Below are positions 55,497 to 64,000 of a DNA stretch of 64,000 nucleotides, piece after piece. The stretch comes from Zygnema cylindricum (Eukaryota; Streptophyta; Zygnematophyceae; Zygnematales; Zygnemataceae). The notes under the pieces were generated by a model. It searched no databases. It saw only the letters and a list, made by a program, of their open reading frames with translations, and was not told the DNA's origin. How positions within the stretch are numbered: position 1 is the stretch's first letter; the number at the start of each line of letters is the position of its first letter. Made by a program: the position numbers and the translations under genes. Location: NCBI GenBank assembly GCA_037447655.1, contig JBBHKE010000140.1, positions 1 through 64,000 of the forward strand, read 5' to 3'.

Positions 55497-56864
55497 AATG
55501 GAGGACACATAATTGCAGGTTATGGGCCCACCCTCTAGGGTGCCCACCTTCAATGGATCTGGGTTCATCTATTGGGAAGCCATGATGATGGGAGCTTTGT
55601 GTGAAAAACGATACTGGGGTATCGTCAGTGGACAAGTGAAACGTCCACCTTCGGGAACTCCACCAGGATTTGGGGGGAGTAAGGTTTTCTGCAACAACGG
55701 CTGCCTCAGCGGAGGAGGCAGATGATGGGGACAGCAGTGTGTCCGAAAAGGAGAAAGGGAAGGAGACACCCCTCACTCCTATTGCCACAGTATCGGGAAC
55801 GGCGACCATGAAGACCGTGGAGAACGATACTCAAATGTGGGAGGATGTAAACATGGCTGCCAAGGACTTCATTTTGAGGCACCTCACTCAAGGTTTGGCC
55901 ACTCCTCGTCTTCACATTTACAAGGCAGAGGAATTGTGGGAGAGTTTGGTGGAGATTTATAGAGCTGGAACTATTCAAGAGCTCCAGTTGGCAGAGCAAA
56001 AGCTATTGAGTTACACTTACAAAGGAGGAAAGATGTTAGATTACTGTAATGATCTTTCTTGTTTGTATATTGAAATGGAAAGTGCCGGGTGGACAGGTAC
56101 AATGAAAATGAAAGTTAACACCCTTATCATGAAATTACCAGATGAGTTCGAAAACATAGTGTACCGAGTACAGGGAATACCTGATAGTTCATGGAAATGC
56201 AACACAGTAGTCAGGATGATACTTGTGCAGGAAAACACAATGGAGATTAGGAGAGGAGGAAAGAGCATTCAAGCTCTAGCAGCAGGAGGGGACCGATGGG
56301 GGAAGGATCCGAAGAAACCTTATAGAGGGGAAAGAGATAATTCTGGGGGACAGAGGCCCCCAAAGGGTCTTTGTCATTATTGCAAAAAGCCGGGACACTT
56401 TATTGCAGATTCTGTCAAGTTGTCAGAGCTGAGGCTCCAAGAAAACCGTGGAGGCGGTTCTTCCGGAGGGAAGAAAAAGGCACTTGTGGTTACAAAAGTG
56501 TCAGGAGAAATCGAGGATGAGTCATCTGAGGAGGATGGGGAGCTTCTTCTTGACGAGAGTCTGGAGGAGAAGGAGATCCCTCGAAGGCAGAAGTGTGCCC
56601 TTGGAGCAATTCGGGAAGCTCCACAGGAAGGATGGATCATCGACTCAGGTGCATCCATGCATATGTGCCGTGATAAAGAACTCTTCACTAAGCTACAAAA
56701 GATTCCTACTGTAGAGATAGAGTATGGGGATGGGAGAGTGGTTTTCTTCAGATCTAGTGGGATCAGTAGATCTGAAAGTCTTAGTGGAGGGTAAGACCTC
56801 TATACTTACATTCTCAGATGTACTTTACATTCCTTAGCTGAGTAAAAATCTTGTCTCGACGTCT
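55497..56864 (+). pseudogene. A1 gag-protease, three lesions
   Basis: The LTR-borne ATG (55497) is followed by TAA at codon 5, so translation would have to start at ATG 55522 (MGPPSRVP). An extra G in a G-run near 55675 shifts gag after TPPGFGG; from 55670 the frame continues with the copia gag core (FILRHLTQGLATPRLHIYKA). The zinc knuckle ends in Ser (CHYCKKPGHFIADS), and the protease DSGASMHMC is present. A +1 shift near 56745 and a TAG at 56835-56837 then end the frame in the protease-integrase region. The last two lesions are also in A2. Confidence 0.85.
55518..55532 (+). promoter_or_regulatory. Primer-binding site of A1
   Basis: GGTTATGGGCCCACC, identical to D, G and A2; complementary to the anticodon arm of initiator tRNA-Met. 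Confidence 0.65.
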
Positions 56865-59849
56865 GTGTTAGATGACAAAGAGTTTGATACCTTCACCAGA
56901 AAGGGAGTCTTTACAGCTAAGTATGGGAATGAAGTTTACTTCACAGCAGATAAGGGTAGCCAAGGAATGTTTAGGCTTAACTTGAGTAATGAAAAGAAGA
57001 ATGCTTACTATATTGGTGTTCCTAAGGTGATGATTTGGCATAAGCGTTTGGGGCATGTGCATTTTGATAGGTTAAGGGAAATGAAAAAGCTTGGGGTAGT
57101 AGATGGCATTCAGTTTGGGGATAATGAAATAATGGATGATTGTAGTGGTTGTGCTCAAGGTAAGGCTCACAGACTTCCCTTTCCCAAAGCCGCCACATAT
57201 AGAGGTGAGAAAGTGTTAGATTTGGTCCACACAGATATTTGGGGACCTGCAAAAGTACCTTCGGTTGGAGGAAAGAGGTTTATGATGACAATAACTGATG
57301 ATTGGTCTAGATACTCTAGAGTCTACTTTCTGAAAAATAAGTCTGAAGCATCCACTTACTTCAAAGAATATAAAGCTTGGAGTGAGAAGTTGCATGAAAC
57401 CCCTATTAAGAGGATAAGGAGTGATAATGGGGGGGAATATACCTCTAACCAGTTTGAGGAATATTTGAGAGATGAGGGAGTGCAACACCAGAAAACTGTA
57501 CCATATAACCCGGAACAAAATGGGGTAGCTGAGAGGTTGAATAGAACACTAGGAGATAGTGCATGCAGTATGTTGGCAGACAAGAAAATAGGAAAGAGAT
57601 TTTGGGCAGAGGCAATGAACTGTGCCAACTATATTAAGAATAGAGTCCTCACCTCAGCTGTAAAGGGAGTCACACCTAATGAGAGATGGGTTGGAAGGAA
57701 ACCAGATATCTCACACCTTAAAGTATTTGGTAGCCAAGTTTACAGTCTTGACACGGATAGGAAAAACTGGAAACTAGATGCTAAGGGAAAACCTGGATAC
57801 TTTGTGGGATATGATCAGGATGTTAAGGGATATAGAGTATATGACTTGGCAAAGAAAGATATCATTCTGGTCAAACACTTAGTTGTCATGGATGAAGGGA
57901 AGTCATTTGACCCCTTCAAATATACAAAGAAGATTAGGATCAGATTTGAGTCTGAAAGTGAGGAGAACTCGGTCGTTCCCGAAAAGGATATGGGTGACAC
58001 CGTGATTACAGATTCAGGGGAGATCCAAGATACAGGAGACTCACCGGAAACCTCACATACACCTATGGACTTCGAGGAGATAGAAGAAGCGGGACAAGAA
58101 CCGGTTTCCATGGACAGGGGAGCCGATGAAACAGTGAGAAGAAATCCAAGACTTCCATCCATTCTTGCTTCAGAGTTTGAGGGAGGAAGAAGGAGCAGCA
58201 AAAGATTACAGGAAAAACAAGTCGCTCATAAGGTAACTAAGCTATCTCACCCTGATGAGCCTCAGTCTTACTCGGAGGCAGTGAATAGTCCAGAGAAAGA
58301 AAGATGGATTAGAGCTATAAATGATGAGATGGCTTCTATCATGGAAGCAAATACCTGGGAATTAGCAGATTGTCCTCCAGACAGAAAACCTATTGGGTGT
58401 AAATGGGTATTTAAACTAAAACTGAACCCAGATAATACCATTGAAAGATATAAGGCTCGATTGGTAGCGAAGGGGTTCACCCAAAAGGAAGGGATTGACT
58501 ATGAGGAGACCTTTGCTCCAGTTGTTCGGTTCCCTTCAGTAAGGATTCTCCTCAGCCTGGCAGCAGCGGAAGACATGGAAATCCATCAGATGGACATTAA
58601 GACTGCGTTTCTTAATTGTGAGTTAGAGGAAGAAATTTTCATGAGACAACCCGAGGGGTTCGTGGAGGAAGGAGAAGAGAGCAAAGTTTGCAGGCTCATA
58701 AAGTCCTTATATGGACTAAAGCAGGCTCCCCGACAGTGGAACAAGAAACTAGATGAGTTTCTTACCAGTCTGGGATATATCCGTATAAGCTCTGACCATT
58801 CTATCTATATGTTTGAAGATGAGAATGGTGTCATTTTTATTGCAATTTATGTGGATGATCTGCTTGTGTTGAGTAAATCCTTGGAAAAGATCAATAAGTT
58901 AAAAACAGAACTTAGAAGCAGATTTGATATGAAGGATTTAGGGGAGGCAAAATATATTTTGGGGATTCAGATGGAGAGAGATAGGGGGAAGAAGATTATC
59001 AGACTTACTCAGAAAGAAGCAATAGGTAATATGCTTGAGAAATTCCAGTTGGAAAATGCTAACAGTTGTACCACTCCCTTGGACTTGAAAAAAGTAAGTG
59101 ATGGGAGTGTAGAAGGAGGAGTAATTATCTTAGATGATCAAATGAGTATTGAAGAGAGAGAGTTTATGAAGACTATCTCTTATAGACAGGTCGTAGGAAG
59201 TTTAATCTATTTTATGAATTGTACCAGGCCGGACATAGCGGTAGCAGTTGGAGTACTCAGTAGAAGTCTGAATGATCCTAGGAAGAGGGATTCGGAGGCA
59301 GCCAAGAGAGTCATGAGATATCTGGTTGGAACCAGAGAGTTATGGTTGCATTTGGGAGGGGAGCACACTGACATCACTACTTGGAGTGATGCCAGTTATG
59401 GGGACGCACCTATGAGACGATGCACTTCTGGGTATGTGTTGTATGTTGGGGAAGGTGCATGCTGTTGGAGCAGTAAGCAACAAAAGGTGGTTGCACAGTC
59501 CACCATGGAGGCTGAGTACATGGCCTCTTGTTCTGCTGTGAAAGAGTTGATGTGGGTCAAGTCCTTGCTGCAAGAACTTGGGTATATGAAGGAGGGAGTG
59601 CATGAAGTGTTTTGTGATAATCAAGCGGCCATAGCAATTGCAGCAAATCCAAAACATCATTTTAAGGCTAAACATATGGACATAAGATTAAGTTTTGTAA
59701 GAGAAAAAGTTGAGAATAAAATTGTGAATCTTGTATATAGATCTGATGAGGAAATGGTAGCGGACATGATGACCAAACCTGTACCCTCGCCAAAATTAAA
59801 ATCCTGCAGGGAAAAATGTGGATTAAAAGAAAAATTAAAAATAGACTAG
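56865..59849 (+). pseudogene. A1 integrase-RT-RNase H, 994-codon open frame
   Basis: Integrase: zinc ligands H59, H64, C93, C96; catalytic D124 (VHTDIWGP), D187 (RSDNGGEY), E223 (NGVAERLN). Reverse transcriptase: about residues 497-735, catalytic D577 (QMDIKTAF) and Y662-V-D-D665. RNase H: D842 (SDASYG), E882/E884 (STMEAEYMAS), D918 (CDNQAAI). The frame ends CREKCGLKEK..KID 14 nt before the polypurine tract. All visible catalytic residues are intact; only the upstream gag-protease lesions prevent a full polyprotein. The listed first codon follows the shared TAG and is not a natural start. Confidence 0.9.
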
Positions 59850-59862
59850 AAAATAAGGGGAG

Positions 59863-60864
59863 TGTTGAAATAAGTAGTTTTTGTATTTTCTAGTTTAAAA
59901 TAAATTAGCGGAAACATATATAAGAAATGATGGCAGCCTGCCTCCATCTCTTCTCTCTCTCCCCCATACTTGTTGTAGTCACTGAAAGAGAGAGAGAGCG
60001 ATGGAGCCATGGCTGCCTCAGCTCCATAGGAAGGACTAAAGAGTGACTTAAGTCACTCTCAACAAAAGGTTGAGTCCTGCAGGACTCGAACCCCCGACCG
60101 GTAGAGCGCGGCGTAGCCGTTAGCTCTAACCAGTCTGTCGTAGAAGTCCGTTAGATTATATAGGGTTTCATTCATATATAAACTGTTGTATAGTACCGAA
60201 ATGATCTAACTGGAATATGAAACGAAACGAATATAGAACTTGTTAAGGTTTAGTGCGAAACGTCATTTCGCACGAAACAAATGAAACATACACTTTTAAC
60301 GGTCGACATTTAATGTCGGATTTAATCCGACGGCGCACGTCGTCGCCGAGATCGCGGAATGGTCACTTTGGATTTTATGGACGTGGCATGACGTGGCGCC
60401 GCGTGGAAGGATGACATTCGGTCGCGGGAATTCCGGAGGAAATACGGACAAGTGGAAAAATGACACGCGTCCACTCAAGAGCCTTGTCGTACACCGGCCG
60501 TACATAAAGTACATCGGACATAGTACCTTTCTGTACTTTACAGTAATACGATTGGTTCGTACTTTAGTAGATAGGGGTTGTGAGAGGGATTTAGGACTTA
60601 GGAAATATTTGGTAGACAGACACCTCTCTCTAAGAGAGCTTTGTATAAATTGGCATTTTTGCCGGCTCATAACTTATTGCCTGGTTGGCCGTTTTCAGTG
60701 ATTCTTTTTGCTACGGACTCAGGGGAGTCCAGGCTACACAGGGGTGCAGTCAAATTCTCAGTTTGCCTTCTTGGGCAGAAGTGGTCGTGGCTTAAAGTGG
60801 GTTAGTTAAATACTATCTAGAGGCTTCCTGTATTCTGTAGTCCAATGGAGGACACATAATTGCA
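59863..60864 (+). repeat. LTR shared by A1 and A2 (1002 bp)
   Basis: Same length and modules as 54516-55517. It is preceded by the A1 polypurine tract and followed by the A2 primer site, so it serves as 3' LTR of A1 and 5' LTR of A2. This is the arrangement expected from unequal LTR-LTR recombination. Confidence 0.9.
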
Positions 60865-62210
60865 GGTTATGGGCCCACCCTCTAGGGTGCCCACCTTCAA
60901 TGGATCTGGGTTCATCTATTGGGAAGCCATGATGATGGGAGCTTTGTGTGAAAAACGATACTGGGGTATCGTCAGTGGACAAGTGAAACGTCCACCTTCG
61001 GGAACTCCACCAGGATTTGGGGGAGTAAGGTTTTCTGCAACAACGGCTGCCTCAGCGGAGGAGGCAGATGATGGGGACAGCAGTGTGTCCGAAAAGGAGA
61101 AAGGGAAGGAGACACCCCTCACTCCTATTGCCACAGTATCGGGAACGGCGACCATGAAGACCGTGGAGAACGATACTCAAATGTGGGAGGATGTAAACAT
61201 GGCTGCCAAGGACTTCATTTTGAGGCACCTCACTCAAGGTTTGGCCACTCCTCGTCTTCACATTTACAAGGCAGAGGAATTGTGGGAGAGTTTGGTGGAG
61301 ATTTATAGAGCTGGAACTATTCAAGAGCTCCAGTTGGCAGAGCAAAAGCTATTGAGTTACACTTACAAAGGAGGAAAGATGTTAGATTACTGTAATGATC
61401 TTTCTTGTTTGTATATTGAAATGGAAAGTGCCGGGTGGACAGGTACAATGAAAATGAAAGTTAACACCCTTATCATGAAATTACCAGATGAGTTCGAAAA
61501 CATAGTGTACCGAGTACAGGGAATACCTGATAGTTCATGGAAATGGAACACAGTAGTCAGGATGATACTTGTGCAGGAAAACACAATGGAGATTAGGAGA
61601 GGAGGAAAGAGCATTCAAGCTCTAGCAGCAGGAGGGGACCGATGGGGGAAGGATCCGAAGAAACCTTATAGAGGGGAAAGAGATAATTCTGGGGGACAGA
61701 GGCCCCCAAAGGGTCTTTGTCATTATTGCAAAAAGCCGGGACACTTTATTGCAGATTCTGTCAAGTTGTCAGAGCTGAGGCTCCAAGAAAACCGTGGAGG
61801 CGGTTCTTCCGGAGGGAAGAAAAAGGCACTTGTGGTTACAAAAGTGTCAGGAGAAATCGAGGATGAGTCATCTGAGGAGGATGGGGAGCTTCTTCTTGAC
61901 GAGAGTCTGGAGGAGAAGGAGATCCCTCGGAGGCAGAAGTGTGCCCTTGGAGCAATTCGGGAAGCTCCACAGGAAGGATGGATCATCGACTCAGGTGCAT
62001 CCATGCATATGTGCCGTGATAAAGAACTCTTCACTAAGCTACAAAAGATTCCTACTGTAGAGATAGAGTATGGGGATGGGAGAGTGGTTTTCTTCAGATC
62101 TAGTGGGATCAGTAGATCTGAAAGTCTTAGTGGAGGGTAACACCTCTATACTTACATTCTCAGATGTACTTTACATTCCTTAGCTGAGTAAAAATCTTGT
62201 CTCTACGTCT
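60844..62210 (+). pseudogene. A2 gag-protease
   Basis: The LTR ATG (60844) is again followed by TAA. From the next ATG (60869) gag is open without the A1 G-run shift, through the gag core, a zinc knuckle with the same Cys-to-Ser change and the protease (GWIIDSGASMHMC), to 62140. It then meets the same +1 shift near 62091 and the same TAG at 62181-62183 as A1. Confidence 0.85.
60865..60879 (+). promoter_or_regulatory. Primer-binding site of A2
   Basis: GGTTATGGGCCCACC directly after the shared LTR. Confidence 0.65.
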
Positions 62211-64000
62211 GTGTTAGATGACAAAGAGTTTGATACCTTCACCAGAAAGGGAGTCTTTACAGCTAAGTATGGGAATGAAGTTTACTTCACAGCAGATAAG
62301 GGTAGCCAAGGAATGTTTAGGCTTAACTTGAGTAATGAAAAGAAGAATGCTTACTATATTGGTGTTCCTAAGGTGATGATTTGGCATAAGCGTTTGGGGC
62401 ATGTGCATTTTGATAGGTTAAGGGAAATGAAAAAGCTTGGGGTAGTAGATGGCATTCAGTTTGGGGATAATGAAATAATGGATGATTGTAGTGGTTGTGC
62501 TCAAGGTAAGGCTCACAGACTTCCCTTTCCCAAAGCCGCCACATATAGAGGTGAGAAAGTGTTAGATTTGGTCCACACAGATATTTGGGGACCTGCAAAA
62601 GTACCTTCGGTTGGAGGAAAGAGGTTTATGATGACAATAACTGATGATTGGTCTAGATACTCTAGAGTCTACTTTCTGAAAAATAAGTCTGAAGCATCCA
62701 CTTACTTCAAAGAATATAAAGCTTGGAGTGAGAAGTTGCATGAAACCCCTATTAAGAGGATAAGGAGTGATAATGGGGGGGAATATACCTCTAACCAGTT
62801 TGAGGAATATTTGAGAGATGAGGGAGTGCAACACCAGAAAACTGTACCATATAACCCGGAACAAAATGGGGTAGCTGAGAGGTTGAATAGAACACTAGGA
62901 GATAGTGCATGCAGTATGTTGGCAGACAAGAAAATAGGAAAGAGATTTTGGGCAGAGGCAATGAACTGTGCCAACTATATTAAGAATAGAGTCCTCACCT
63001 CAGCTGTAAAGGGAGTCACACCTAATGAGAGATGGGTTGGAAGGAAACCAGATATCTCACACCTTAAAGTATTTGGTAGCCAAGTTTACAGTCTTGACAC
63101 GGATAGGAAAAACTGGAAACTAGATGCTAAGGGAAAACCTGGATACTTTGTGGGATATGATCAGGATGTTAAGGGATATAGAGTATATGACTTGGCAAAG
63201 AAAGATATCATTCTGGTCAAACACTTAGTTGTCATGGATGAAGGGAAGTCATTTGACCCCTTCAAATATACAAAGAAGATTAGGATCAGATTTGAGTCTG
63301 AAAGTGAGGAGAACTCGGTCGTTCCCGAAAAGGATATGGGTGACACCGTGATTACAGATTTAGGGGAGATCTAAGATACAGGAGACTCACCGGAAACCTC
63401 ACATACACCTATGGACTTCGAGGAGATAGAAGAAGCGGGACAAGAACCGGTTTCCATGGACAGGGGAGCCGATGAAACAGTGAGAAGAAATCCAAGACTT
63501 CCATCCATTCTTGCTTCACAGTTTGAGGGAGGAAGAAGGAGCAGCAAAAGATTACAGGAAAAACAAGTCGCTCATAAGGTAACTAAGCTATCTCACCCTG
63601 ATGAGCCTCAGTCTTACTCGGAGGCAGTGAATAGTCCAGAGAAAGAAAGATGGATTAGAGCTATAAATGATGAGATGGCTTCTATCATGGAAGCAAATAC
63701 CTGGGAATTAGCAGATTGTCCTCCAGACAGAAAACCTATTGGGTGTAAATGGGTATTTAAACTAAAACTGAACCCAGATAATACCATTGAAAGATATAAG
63801 GCTCGATTGGTAGCGAAGGGGTTCACCCAAAAGGAAGGGATTGACTATGAGGAGACCTTTGCTCCAGTTGTTCGATTCCCTTCAGTAAGGATTCTCCTCA
63901 GCCTGGCAGCAGCGGAAGACATGGAAATCCATCAGATGGACATTAAGACTGCGTTTCTTAATGGTGAGTTAGAGGAAGAAATTTTCATGAGACAACCCGA
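62211..64000 (+). pseudogene. A2 integrase and RT, partial
   Basis: 62211-63374 repeats the A1 integrase with its catalytic residues, then ends at a private TAA (63372-63374, from CAA in A1). RT continues in the same frame beyond the stop through [20 protein letters not shown] and MDIKTAFLNGELEEEIFM to the window edge. The Gly here is Cys in A1 (LNCELEEE). Confidence 0.85.

Larger units (their letters stand above)
54516..55517 (+). repeat. 5' LTR of A1 (1002 bp)
   Basis: It starts TGTTGAAATAAGTAG and ends ATAATTGCA. Modules: U3 stem-loop (54606-54649), antisense tRNA-like segment (about 54732-54800), TATA box 55297-55303 (TATAAAT), twin hairpins 55368-55401. It differs from the 59863 LTR at only about a dozen positions by eye. 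Confidence 0.9.
54516..60864 (+). mobile_element. Copia element A1 (LTR-internal-LTR)
   Basis: LTR 54516-55517, primer site 55518-55532, internal to 59862, polypurine tract AAAATAAGGGGAG before LTR 59863-60864. The second LTR is also the first LTR of A2: the internal sequence restarts directly after it. The period is 5347 bp. Full-length and well preserved, but gag-protease is frameshifted. Confidence 0.9.
59863..64000 (+). mobile_element. Copia element A2, cut by the window end
   Basis: The second unit of the tandem, offset 5347 bp (then 5346 after the gag indel) from A1. It ends in RT at the window edge, so its 3' part and any further units are outside. Confidence 0.9.

Noticed and set aside
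55513-55515. TTG as gag start in A1
   Set aside because: The family start is the LTR ATG, now followed by TAA; the next usable ATG is 55522. A TTG start is unlikely in a plant.
57815-58201. Long minus-strand frames over A1 and A2 (for example 57815-58201, 63161-63346)
   Set aside because: They are shadows of the well-supported plus-strand polyprotein frame.

Overview
The window looks like nuclear DNA of a land plant, and a non-seed plant is plausible but not proven. It holds one long intron-containing host gene of a type I recognise, with low certainty, from plant genomes. It also holds plant-type Ty1/copia and chromodomain Ty3/gypsy elements, a non-LTR (R2-like endonuclease) remnant and small TIR elements. 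Several copia primer sites match the anticodon arm of plant initiator tRNA-Met as I remember it. Nothing suggests bacterial, organellar or viral DNA.

Layout. 1-433 is a reverse gypsy LTR cut by the window edge. 700-2926 holds shuffled copia fragments and 3107-3645 a TIR element. 4111-4452 is a small secreted cysteine-rich protein gene with its own TATA box. 6393-17754 (minus) is an eight-exon gene for a protein of about 970-990 residues with several membrane segments; all splice phases agree. 18285-19340 is a frameshifted remnant of an R2-like endonuclease region. From 20130 to 64000 nearly everything is LTR retrotransposon, apart from short stretches such as 33391-34415, 47101-47510 and 54180-54515.

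I see four related copia families, named here by LTR: A (about 1.0 kb), D (about 1.14 kb), E (about 1.06 kb) and G (about 0.89 kb). A fifth type, F, is present only as a solo LTR. Element E (24147-29214, TSD CATCC) is inserted in an A-type element called B, and E itself contains solo LTR F (26933-27969, TSD AACAC). H (E type, minus) and G (minus) occupy 34416-46717. A solo D LTR lies at 47511-48644. A chromovirus runs from 48982 to about 54000. At the right end two A elements (A1, A2) form a head-to-tail tandem sharing one LTR. Every element is inactivated by stops, frameshifts or deletions.

The copia families share an unusual architecture. The primer site, a 15-nt match to the anticodon arm of initiator tRNA-Met (the half-tRNA mode known from Drosophila copia), lies inside the gag reading frame. 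The gag ATG lies in the last 20 nt of the LTR. The LTR carries two short covarying hairpins just downstream of the predicted start site, an antisense tRNA-like segment with a B-box, and, in A, D and E, a U3 stem-loop with a conserved loop and changing stems. These shared cis-elements are the most interesting part of the window.
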